A DNA stretch of 25,408 nucleotides from the IMG/VR virus record IMGVR_UViG_3300020183_000419, positions 1 to 25,408 of that record; one strand, written 5' to 3'. Positions within the stretch are counted from its first letter, which is position 1. Every line of letters begins with the position of its first letter. Shown in pieces: positions 1 to 6,429 of this stretch. The DNA is from a virus. The position numbers were made by a program, and so were the translations under genes. The notes beneath the pieces are model-generated. The model worked only from the letters and a program-made list of their open reading frames with translations, was not told the origin of the DNA and did no database searches.

Positions 1-118
1 AAACACCTGTAACTTTATATGTTGCACCATCGCTACCGATTATTTCATCACCGACTAAAGTATTTCCAATTTTTTTAGTCCCATAAGGTGTGTAGATAAT
101 TGTCGACTTCAATAGACC
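1..118 (-). other. Intein N-terminal (Hint) segment inside the helicase Walker A motif
   Basis: Helicase residues 172-210 look like intein block A and what follows it: a TPYGTKKI segment, then LVGDEIIGSDG, then YKVTGV. This fits the Hint-fold pattern T(P)xG...I..L.VGD.I.G.DG...V..V. It begins exactly after the P-loop lysine of GLGK, a known kind of intein insertion point in P-loop NTPases, and would leave Thr/Ser of GKT/S as the +1 residue. The first intein residue appears to be Gly rather than Cys, Ser or Thr, as in class 3 inteins, which use a block F cysteine instead. The C-terminal splicing blocks and any homing endonuclease are beyond the left edge and cannot be checked here. Confidence 0.8.
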
Positions 119-631
119 TTTCCCCAATCCCATATCGTCAGCTAAAATAAACTTTTTGTTTCTAACAAGTTTTTCAATAGCCTCTTTTTGATGATCCATC
201 GGTGCCCTGTGATCGTATTTTGAATATTCAATCACAACATTTTTAACTTCATTATCTTTTATAAGTGCTGTTTTTGGAATCCAAAAATCATGTAAAGTTT
301 CACCACTAAATATTTTACCCCAAATGTGATATGATTTATCTTTTTCAACTAATAACTTTTCAACGTATATTTCTGACGGTTCCTTCGTATACATTTTATC
401 TTCCATCATTTTTTTTCCAAAGTATGAATCGAGTTTTACCCATTTTTTTGCAACCTTTGGTGTTCGTCCGTGAAAGTTAATTATGTATTCTGCTTGAGAT
501 CTTGTTGGTGTAAATGATTTACTATTTTGTTTTTTGTGTTTTAATCCTAAGATATAGTTATTTAATCCTACATAATCATCTAACATTTGAAGGGCTCTTG
601 TTTCGAGAGTTTTTGAAATTAATTCTTCCAT
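1..631 (-). CDS. SNF2/UvsW-like DNA helicase, 5' part, interrupted by an intein (runs off left edge)
   Basis: The minus strand is open from an ATG at 631-629 to the window edge (210 codons). The protein starts MEELISKTLETRALQML. At about residues 151-171 it has the helicase N-terminal signature PMDHQKEAIEKL followed by LADDMGLGK, the Walker A motif typical of SNF2-family ATPases, with the P-loop lysine at residue 171. This family unwinds or remodels DNA using ATP; T4 UvsW is a phage example that acts in recombination-dependent replication and repair. After K171 the expected Thr/Ser does not follow. The sequence instead turns into an intein start (see separate entry), so the rest of the helicase core should lie to the left of the window. 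The gene is divergent from the acidic-protein gene at 728 and has a TATTTATA box 5 nt before its ATG. The helicase call is good; the exact subfamily is uncertain because motifs Ia-VI are outside the window. Confidence 0.85.
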   Translation of the reverse strand, partial: MEELISKTLETRALQMLDDYVGLNNYILGLKHKKQNSKSFTPTRSQAEYIINFHGRTPKVAKKWVKLDSYFGKKMMEDKMYTKEPSEIYVEKLLVEKDKSYHIWGKIFSGETLHDFWIPKTALIKDNEVKNVVIEYSKYDHRAPMDHQKEAIEKLVRNKKFILADDMGLGKGLLKSTIIYTPYGTKKIGNTLVGDEIIGSDGATYKVTGV

Positions 632-636
632 TATAT

Positions 637-644
637 TATAAATA
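637..644 (-). promoter_or_regulatory. Candidate phage promoter box for the helicase gene
   Basis: Read on the minus strand this is TATTTATA, ending 5 nt before the helicase ATG at 631. It is the same box, in sense orientation, as found upstream of several plus-strand genes in the window. The promoter role is inferred from this recurrence. Confidence 0.45.
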
Positions 645-690
645 AAAATAGTAAATAATATAAAAAAAACAACTTTTTTTTTTAATGATA

Positions 691-698
691 TATTTATC
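691..698 (+). promoter_or_regulatory. Candidate phage promoter box for the 728 gene
   Basis: TATTTATC lies 29 nt upstream of the ATG at 728, in the divergent intergenic region 632-727. It matches the recurring box at seven of eight positions. The rest of this intergenic region is A/T runs with no other recognisable feature. Confidence 0.4.
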
Positions 699-727
699 AA
701 ATGAATTAAACTTGTAAAAATTAAAAA

Positions 728-1084
728 ATGAAAAGAAAAATAGGACTTTCAGAATCAGATCTTTATAGAATTGTTAACCGTGTCATATATGAACAAGATA
801 AGGACGAAAAGGATATTGAGGATGACGAAGATATTGATTATGATGACGAAGATATTGATGATGAAAACATGTCAAAATATACTGAGGATGAAATAGAAGA
901 TAAACAAGACGAATGTAGTAATTTAATAGATATGTTGGAATCATTAGTCGAAGATTTAAAATCAATGGAAAATAATGAAGACATTTTTGACTTACTTTCA
1001 ATGAAAGTTGGAGAAATAGAAGAGGCCTGTTTATTATTAAATGATTTTGTTGACGGAATAGAATCAAACCCTTTTGGTATTTGA
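728..1084 (+). CDS. Small acidic protein of unknown function with capsid-targeting-like N-terminus
   Basis: This 118-residue protein has three parts. Residues 1-23 (MKRKIGLSESDLYRIVNRVI then YEQ) form a basic amphipathic helix. Residues about 24-62 are a very acidic Asp/Glu tract with an internal repeat of DEDID. Residues about 63-118 are helical and probably coiled coil (LIDMLESLVEDLKSMEN). The N-terminus resembles, in style only, the capsid-targeting peptides of T4 internal and core proteins, which the prohead protease cuts after (L/I)xE; IYE/Q at 21-24 would fit. A related LxESxL motif occurs in the small protein at 6289. The gene has its own upstream box and downstream terminator, so it is probably monocistronic. 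It could be an internal head protein, a scaffold or an unrelated acidic protein; I do not recognise the family. Confidence 0.75.
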   Translation: MKRKIGLSESDLYRIVNRVIYEQDKDEKDIEDDEDIDYDDEDIDDENMSKYTEDEIEDKQDECSNLIDMLESLVEDLKSMENNEDIFDLLSMKVGEIEEACLLLNDFVDGIESNPFGI

Positions 1085-1105
1085 ATAAACAAATAAAAAT
1101 TAAAG

Positions 1106-1128
1106 ACCCACTATATGTGGGTTTTTTT
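1106..1128 (+). terminator. Rho-independent terminator after the acidic-protein gene
   Basis: Stem ACCCAC / GTGGGT with loop TATAT, followed by a run of T. It lies 22 nt after the stop codon at 1084. Confidence 0.85.
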
Positions 1129-1137
1129 GTTTATTGA

Positions 1138-1145
1138 TATTTATT
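1138..1145 (+). promoter_or_regulatory. Candidate phage promoter box ahead of the neck genes
   Basis: TATTTATT sits directly between the preceding terminator and the ATG at 1150, leaving only 4 nt between box and start codon. If it acts as a -10 element, the transcript would be leaderless. Confidence 0.4.
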
Positions 1146-1149
1146 TTAT

Positions 1150-1665
1150 ATGTCACAGAATAAAGTTCCAATTACAAGATTAAATAAGTTTTTTTCTGAA
1201 GAAGACTTCAATTTAGAAATTGAAATGGGTATGGAATGGCAAATGGGTGATATGAATTTCACGGTCGTTTTATATAGGGTTGATAAAGAAAGAACAAATA
1301 ATGATGACGTGTATGGTGAAGCAATGAGTGACGGAATACAATTTTTGGCTCCAATTGAAGTAAAAGGTTTAGTTAAAATTGAGGCACCTGCAAATTCTGA
1401 TTATGGGTCTTCCAAATTATCTCAACTTGAACCTGGTAATATGACATTTAGTGTTTATCAATCACATTTAGATCAATTGGCTATTGAAATATCTTTGGGT
1501 GATTATTTGGCTTATTACGAAACAGAAGATAGGGTAAGGTATTATTCGGTGGTAAATGACGGACGAGTTAATTCAGATATGAAACATACTTATGGTGGTT
1601 ATAAAAAATACTATAGAACAATAATAGCAGCACCTGTAACTAACAACGAATTTAACGGATTATAA
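1150..1665 (+). CDS. Putative neck / head-completion protein (T4 gp14-like position)
   Basis: A 171-residue protein, mostly beta by appearance. Its centre (GDYLAYYETEDRVRYYSVVNDG, residues about 117-138, quoted only as landmark GDYLAYYETED) and its end (APVTNNEF) resemble small neck or head-tail joining proteins of T4-like phages, but I do not recognise a diagnostic motif. The main argument is position: it is immediately followed, after 1 nt, by a gp15-like tail terminator gene and then by the sheath, which is the T4 order 13-14-15-18. The start at 1150 gives MSQNKVPITRLN. The only nearby alternative starts, around residues 26-28, would cut off a well-formed N-terminus. There is no Shine-Dalgarno sequence. 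A minor structural or tail-completion protein is an alternative. Confidence 0.55.
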   Translation: MSQNKVPITRLNKFFSEEDFNLEIEMGMEWQMGDMNFTVVLYRVDKERTNNDDVYGEAMSDGIQFLAPIEVKGLVKIEAPANSDYGSSKLSQLEPGNMTFSVYQSHLDQLAIEISLGDYLAYYETEDRVRYYSVVNDGRVNSDMKHTYGGYKKYYRTIIAAPVTNNEFNGL

Positions 1666-1666
1666 A

Positions 1667-2713
1667 ATGGCATTACCTAAAAAAGTAAAAAAATATTTAC
1701 CATTAATACCTACTAAGGTTGGTAATGAAAGAAGACAACAAATGTTGGATGATATTACCGACAATGGTACTTACTTACCGAAAAGTGTTTTACATGCCGA
1801 CATGGATGGAGGGGTTTTAGATTTTGTTAAAAATAACCTAAAGTTAGTTGTTGACGGTAAAACAGTACCAACAGTTAATAAAATAATAACAACACAAAGT
1901 TGGGCTCAGTTTAATGAAACATGGGAGTTTCAAGATTTAGATAAAAACGTTTCTTTACCGTTTATTATAACAGTTAGAAAACCTGAAGTTAAATATGGTA
2001 AATTAGGCGGGAACAACCTTTTTCAAAATATTCCAGAAAGACTTAGATTTAATTATTTTACCGTTCCCAATTGGGACGGTCAAAGAAAAGGTGCGGATGT
2101 TTATAAAGTACCACAACCAATACCTGTTGATATTGTATATAGTGTTAAGATATTTTGTAATAGAATGCGTGAGATCAATGAGTTCAACAAATTAATTTTA
2201 CAAAATTTCACATCCAAACAAGCTTACATTCAAATTAATGGTCATTATATGCCACTTGTGGTAGCGGACCCATCTGACGACTCACCTAAAGAAATTGAAA
2301 AAAGAAAATACTATATAATGAGTTATGAATTCACCTTGAATGGGTTTCTAATTGATGATAAAGAATTTCAAGTTTCTCCTGCGATTTCGAGACAAGTTTC
2401 CCTTTTTGAGTTTGAGACATCAAAAAAATCAAAGAGAGTTAGAATAGAACCACCGAGACCAAACTCATTCGATTTAGATTTTAATTTTGTTTCAGGAAAT
2501 ACCCAACTAAATGAAGTTTTTAGATATACGGTAGATTTAAATGTGAGTAATACGACCAACATCAGTTCTTATTCTGTTTACATCAATTCAAATTATGTTG
2601 GTGACGATTTAACAAAAATACAAATAACAGACGGAGATACTCTTGTTGTTAATGTTATAAAATTTGATAATACAAAAGCGTCTTTGATAAAAACAAATGC
2701 GGTTTTAGTTTAA
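1667..2713 (+). CDS. Tail terminator / proximal sheath-stabilising protein, gp15-like
   Basis: A 348-residue protein. Residues about 155-200 (VDIVYSVKIFCNRMREINEF, then KQAYIQINGHYMPLVV) resemble the core of T4 gp15-type proteins, which cap the tail tube and sheath and join the tail to the head. T4 gp15 is 272 residues, so this one is longer. The extra C-terminal part, about residues 265-348, reads as a small beta-sandwich domain (SVYINSNYV, ITDGDTLVVNV). The gene follows the neck-like gene by 1 nt, so the two are almost certainly co-transcribed and translationally coupled. Its TAA stop abuts the stop codon of the convergent repressor-like gene. The assignment rests on motif resemblance and gene order. 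Confidence 0.6.
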   Translation: MALPKKVKKYLPLIPTKVGNERRQQMLDDITDNGTYLPKSVLHADMDGGVLDFVKNNLKLVVDGKTVPTVNKIITTQSWAQFNETWEFQDLDKNVSLPFIITVRKPEVKYGKLGGNNLFQNIPERLRFNYFTVPNWDGQRKGADVYKVPQPIPVDIVYSVKIFCNRMREINEFNKLILQNFTSKQAYIQINGHYMPLVVADPSDDSPKEIEKRKYYIMSYEFTLNGFLIDDKEFQVSPAISRQVSLFEFETSKKSKRVRIEPPRPNSFDLDFNFVSGNTQLNEVFRYTVDLNVSNTTNISSYSVYINSNYVGDDLTKIQITDGDTLVVNVIKFDNTKASLIKTNAVLV

Positions 2714-2863
2714 CTACTCTCCGTAAATATCTTTTTCTTTTTTACAAGTCTTAATAATTAATTTTTCTAAAAACTTATAAAGCTTCAAACCATTTTCCTC
2801 ACAATAGTTTTTTAGTAAAGTATGTGTTTCTTCTGAAATCTTTATATTTTTTATTTTTTTCAT
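2714..2863 (-). CDS. Ribbon-helix-helix-like small DNA-binding protein
   Basis: This minus-strand ORF of 49 residues starts MKKIKNIKISEETHTLLKNY and ends KKEKDIYGE. It has the Arc/MetJ/CopG pattern: a short beta strand (KNIKIS), a helix (EETHTLLKNYCEENG) and a second helix (KLYKFLEKLIIK). Such proteins dimerise and use the paired strands to bind operators. An in-frame ATG at 2869 would add two residues, but it overlaps the candidate promoter box, so 2863 is preferred. The gene is convergent with the gp15-like gene (stop codons adjacent) and divergent from the sheath gene at 3000, so it is well placed to repress its own transcription and possibly that of the sheath. The target is inferred. Confidence 0.7.
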   Translation of the reverse strand: MKKIKNIKISEETHTLLKNYCEENGLKLYKFLEKLIIKTCKKEKDIYGE

Positions 2864-2866
2864 ATT

Positions 2867-2874
2867 CATAAATA
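2867..2874 (-). promoter_or_regulatory. Candidate promoter box for the repressor-like gene
   Basis: On the minus strand this reads TATTTATG, ending 3 nt before the ATG at 2863. It is another sense-oriented copy of the recurring box. Confidence 0.4.
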
Positions 2875-2881
2875 TTTTAAT

Positions 2882-2900
2882 AGGTAGAAAAAAGGTAGAA
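2882..2900. repeat. Short direct repeat, possible operator
   Basis: AGGTAGAA occurs at 2882-2889 and again at 2893-2900, an 11-bp period, i.e. one helical turn. The pair lies just upstream of the repressor-like gene and between it and the sheath promoter box. Ribbon-helix-helix dimers often bind such tandem sites, but binding is only inferred here. Confidence 0.35.
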
Positions 2901-2960
2901 TTTTTTCATACTATTAAAAAATGATGGACTTTTTTATATGTTTTTTGCTTTTTTTGATTG

Positions 2961-2968
2961 TATTTATA
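2961..2968 (+). promoter_or_regulatory. Candidate phage promoter box for the sheath gene
   Basis: TATTTATA, ending 31 nt before the sheath ATG at 3000. The same spacing is seen for the tail tube gene. High expression would be expected for both. Confidence 0.5.
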
Positions 2969-2999
2969 TATAAAATAAATCTTTAATTAAACTATAAAA

Positions 3000-5900
3000 A
3001 TGGCATCTTCTACAAAAGTATTCGTTTCTGCAGGGGTCTATACCTCAGAAAGGGACTTAACTTTCGTTGCACAAAGTGTTGGTGTAACTACTTTAGGCTT
3101 AGTTGGTGAGACTTTACAAGGGCCAGCCTTCGAACCTATTTTCATAACAAATTTTGATGAGTTTCAAGTTTATTTTGGGGGAACAAGTCCTGAAAAATTT
3201 GTAAACACACAAATTCCAAAATATGAATTGGCTTATATTTCGAATTCATATTTACAACAATCAAATCAACTTTTTGTAACAAGGGTATTAGGTTTATCGG
3301 GTTACGATGCAGGACCATCTTGGTCTATTGTAACTGCAGGTAATGTTGACCCTTCTACTGTATCAGTAACAGGTACATCAGGACCTAGTTACGTATTTTT
3401 TACAGGTACAACTGGTAATAGTACTAATGTTACTATAACATCTATTTCTTCATTACCTTCAAATTTACAAAATGATTTTTACAATTCTTATACAACATTT
3501 AATGGAGGAACATCAAGTATAAGTGATGACTTTAAAGATTATATTTCAGATCAAATAGGTCTTTATTCTACATCATCTGCATTATCAGGTAAGACTTCTT
3601 ATTTTTGGGGAGCGGTTAGTTCGTCGACAATTAATTCAGTAACAGGTTCACCTTTTAATACCACAGCAACTACTGAAACTTTTGGGGTAAGCTCAATTAA
3701 TCAAGCTAATATTGATTTTTCATCAACAATTAATGATCCTTGGTTTTATGCAACCTTCGATTATTACCAAGGCACTAATGACATTAATGGTTATATAGGT
3801 TACGGTTTTGGTTCTTCTTTGGACTCAATTTCAGCAATCTCTGCTTCAGTTTATTCTGGTTCTATGGCCGTTTATGTTACAAACTATTCAGGTTCACCAT
3901 ATACTGAATACGATGATTTAATTGTTGCGACTTTAAGATCAAGAGGTATTACCAATTTTTCGAGCACACAACACGGTCCTTTATTTCAAGTTTCAGGAAC
4001 ATCTGACGTAACAATTGATTGTTCAGGAAATTATTCAGGAGTTACTAAAAACCCTTATGAAACGTTTGTTATTTCTGGTATAACAAAAGACAACGAAACA
4101 TTTAGTTTTGAAACTTCATTAGGTACCACCGACACACAATACATTTCAAAAGTATTTGGTAGAAGTAATTTTGGTAAAGATAGAACTGAAGTGCCTTTAT
4201 TTGTTGAAGAAGTTTATTCAAGTTTATTACAAACAGGTTATAGAGATGGTAAAATTAGAGGACTTTATTGTGATTTAGTAAGTTTACCAGGAGTAACTGA
4301 TGAAACTAATTTTGCTTATTATGATTCTTTAGGATTTTATTTAGAACAATATCAAACACCTGAAACACCTTATATGGTTTCAGAATTAAGAGGTAATAAA
4401 GTTTATAAATTATTTAAATTTAAACTTATCTCTGATGGTAATGCAGCCAACAGACTTGTTAAAATGTCAATTGGTAACATTTCATTTGCTAATGGTACAT
4501 TTGATGTCTTCATTAGAGATTTTTATGACAATGACCAAAATGTAAGAGTAGTTGAAAGTTTCACTAACTGTTCAATGGATCCTAATCAAAACAACTATGT
4601 TGCTAACAAAATTGGTACATCTAATGGTGAGTACCAAGTTAAATCGAAATATGTAATGTTGGAAATGAGCGACGAGGCACCAACAGATGCGTTACCATGT
4701 GGATTTGAGGGATATATCTCAAGAGAATACGCAAACGCAACACCACCATTTGTTGTATATAAAACAAGATATTTACAACCAGGTGACGTTATCTATAATC
4801 CTCCTTTTGGTTCATCATCAGGTGGAGACAATCAAGTAATCTCAAGTGGTGAAAACCCAAGAAAGGCTTATTTAGGTATTTCTAATATTGCTGGTATTGA
4901 TTATGACTTTTTTGAATATAAAGGAAAACAATTACCTGTAAATTTAGGTACTGACACTACAGGCCCATCTTGGGGTTACAGAACTAAAGGTTTCCATATG
5001 GATAGTGGTGCTACGGTTGTAACTATGGTTGTAAATTCTGCAACAACACAAGCGTTTGAAGTAGGTACAGGTAATTTTAGAAGTGAGCCTCAGGATACTG
5101 ATAACCCTTATTACAGATTAAATACTCGTAAATTCACAGTATTAGCTTATGGTGGATTTGACGGATGGGATATTTACAGAGAATATAGAACAAACGGAGA
5201 CGCGTTCGCTCTTGGTCAATCAGGATTTAAAAAAGGAGCGGCACCTTCAGTTACTTATCCAACGTCTACAGGATGGGGAGCGTTCAAACAAATTTCAGGA
5301 CCTAACCAAGAGACTTGGGCAAATACTGATTACTACGCTTATAAATGGGGACAATCAAGTTTTGCTAATCCAGAGTCAGTTAATATTAATGTATTTGCAA
5401 CACCGGGTATTGATTATTACTACAACTCAAATTTAGTTGAAGATGCTATTGATATGGTTGAAACAGATAGAGCGGATTCAATTTATATCTGTACAACACC
5501 TGACTTTAATTTACTTTTACCGTCTTACAATGATATTGAAGAAGGTTTGGTATATCCACAAGAAATTGTCGATAGGCTAGAAGATACAGGAATTGATTCA
5601 AACTACACCGCCACTTACTATCCATGGGTATTAACAAGAGATACTGTAAACAATACACAAATCTATATACCACCAACTGCGGAAGTAACTAAAAACTTAG
5701 CGTTAACCGACAATATTGCGTTTCCTTGGTTCGCATCTGCAGGTTATACAAGAGGTTTGGTAAGTGCAATTAGAGCACGTAAAAAATTAACTCAAGAAGA
5801 TAGAGATACTTTATATAAAGGTAGAGTAAACCCAATTGCTACTTTTTCTGATGTAGGTACTGTAATATGGGGTAATAAAACTTTACAAGTTAAAGAATCG

Positions 5901-6218
5901 GCACTTGATAGAATCAACGTAAGAAGATTACTTCTACAAGCAAGAAAATTAATTTCAGCAGTGGCAGTAAGATTACTATTCGAACAAAATGATGATAAAG
6001 TAAGACAAGACTTCTTAGATTCAGTTAACCCAATCTTGGATTCAATTAGAAGAGATAGAGGTTTAATTGACTTTAGAGTTACAGTTTCTAACACACCTGA
6101 AGATTTGGATTCAAATACCTTAACAGGTAAAATTTACTTGAAACCGACAAGAGCGTTAGAGTTCATTGACATTGAGTTTGTAATTACTCCGACAGGGGCT
6201 TCTTTTGATGACGTATAA
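3000..6218 (+). CDS. Tail sheath protein, gp18-like, greatly enlarged
   Basis: At 1072 residues this is far longer than T4 gp18 (659). The N-terminus has the sheath hallmark: an extended start (VFVSAGVYTSERDLT, residues 7-21) that makes the inter-subunit linkage, then GLVGETLQGPAFEP and a tight fold to about residue 105. The C-terminus is also typical: FPWFASAGYTRG (about 904-915), then LDRINVRRLLLQARKLI (about 968-984) and the terminal strands NTLTGKIYLKPTRALEFIDI. Sheath subunits form the contractile outer tube that drives the inner tube into the cell. The middle, especially residues about 110-430, is Ser/Thr/Gly-rich and looks like inserted surface beta domains. The gene stands alone between its own promoter box and terminator. 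The assignment is strong. Confidence 0.9.
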   Translation: MASSTKVFVSAGVYTSERDLTFVAQSVGVTTLGLVGETLQGPAFEPIFITNFDEFQVYFGGTSPEKFVNTQIPKYELAYISNSYLQQSNQLFVTRVLGLSGYDAGPSWSIVTAGNVDPSTVSVTGTSGPSYVFFTGTTGNSTNVTITSISSLPSNLQNDFYNSYTTFNGGTSSISDDFKDYISDQIGLYSTSSALSGKTSYFWGAVSSSTINSVTGSPFNTTATTETFGVSSINQANIDFSSTINDPWFYATFDYYQGTNDINGYIGYGFGSSLDSISAISASVYSGSMAVYVTNYSGSPYTEYDDLIVATLRSRGITNFSSTQHGPLFQVSGTSDVTIDCSGNYSGVTKNPYETFVISGITKDNETFSFETSLGTTDTQYISKVFGRSNFGKDRTEVPLFVEEVYSSLLQTGYRDGKIRGLYCDLVSLPGVTDETNFAYYDSLGFYLEQYQTPETPYMVSELRGNKVYKLFKFKLISDGNAANRLVKMSIGNISFANGTFDVFIRDFYDNDQNVRVVESFTNCSMDPNQNNYVANKIGTSNGEYQVKSKYVMLEMSDEAPTDALPCGFEGYISREYANATPPFVVYKTRYLQPGDVIYNPPFGSSSGGDNQVISSGENPRKAYLGISNIAGIDYDFFEYKGKQLPVNLGTDTTGPSWGYRTKGFHMDSGATVVTMVVNSATTQAFEVGTGNFRSEPQDTDNPYYRLNTRKFTVLAYGGFDGWDIYREYRTNGDAFALGQSGFKKGAAPSVTYPTSTGWGAFKQISGPNQETWANTDYYAYKWGQSSFANPESVNINVFATPGIDYYYNSNLVEDAIDMVETDRADSIYICTTPDFNLLLPSYNDIEEGLVYPQEIVDRLEDTGIDSNYTATYYPWVLTRDTVNNTQIYIPPTAEVTKNLALTDNIAFPWFASAGYTRGLVSAIRARKKLTQEDRDTLYKGRVNPIATFSDVGTVIWGNKTLQVKESALDRINVRRLLLQARKLISAVAVRLLFEQNDDKVRQDFLDSVNPILDSIRRDRGLIDFRVTVSNTPEDLDSNTLTGKIYLKPTRALEFIDIEFVITPTGASFDDV

Positions 6219-6239
6219 TTAAAATACAAAAAATAAAAC

Positions 6240-6265
6240 AATGGGGAGTAGAAATATTCCCCATT
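6240..6265 (+). terminator. Terminator hairpin after the sheath gene
   Basis: Stem AATGGGGA / TCCCCATT with a 10-nt loop, then TTGTATATTT. It lies 21 nt after the sheath stop. The T-tract is imperfect, so termination may be partial. An in-frame ATG at 6241 falls inside the stem and is unlikely to be used as a start. Confidence 0.65.
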
Positions 6266-6269
6266 TGTA

Positions 6270-6277
6270 TATTTATA
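6270..6277 (+). promoter_or_regulatory. Candidate phage promoter box for the 6289 gene
   Basis: TATTTATA is followed 11 nt later by the ATG at 6289. The downstream sequence AAAAAAGTTATG is identical to that after the box at 23754. Confidence 0.5.
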
Positions 6278-6288
6278 AGAAAAAAGTT

Positions 6289-6429
6289 ATGAAAATCGAA
6301 AAAAAACTTATTAAAGAAAGTATAGGATCAAATAAAATTGAACCTAAAACATATTCAGGTAAAAAACAAAATATCGTATTAACTGAAAGCCAATTAGAAA
6401 AGTTATTATTTGCAATCAATAAAAAATGA
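6289..6429 (+). CDS. Small basic protein of unknown function
   Basis: Starting at the ATG at 6289, this is a 46-residue, lysine-rich protein (MKIEKKLIKESIGSN ... INKK). The frame is open further upstream to an ATG at 6241, but that ATG lies inside the sheath terminator hairpin and upstream of the promoter box, so 6289 is chosen. The C-terminal half has NIVLTESQLEKLLFAI, whose LxESxLxxLL pattern echoes LSESDLYRIV at the N-terminus of the acidic protein at 728. The stop TGA overlaps the next ATG as ATGA, implying translational coupling with the HAD gene. No function can be assigned. Confidence 0.6.
   Translation: MKIEKKLIKESIGSNKIEPKTYSGKKQNIVLTESQLEKLLFAINKK

Noticed and set aside
2921-2986. 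Short plus-strand ORF coding for a 21-residue hydrophobic peptide (MMDFFICFLLFL ...).
   Set aside because: It is made of poly-T DNA that will read as Phe/Leu/Ile in any frame, and it overlaps the sheath promoter box. Chance is the better explanation.
3360-3460. Gly/Thr/Ser-rich stretch in the sheath considered as a second GTSG linker array.
   Set aside because: There is no regular period in DNA or protein; it is simply Ser/Thr/Gly-rich sequence.
6241-6288. In-frame upstream start giving 16 extra residues on the small 6289 protein.
   Set aside because: The ATG lies in the sheath terminator stem and upstream of the promoter box; 6289 has the same AAAAAAGTTATG context as the 23774 gene.
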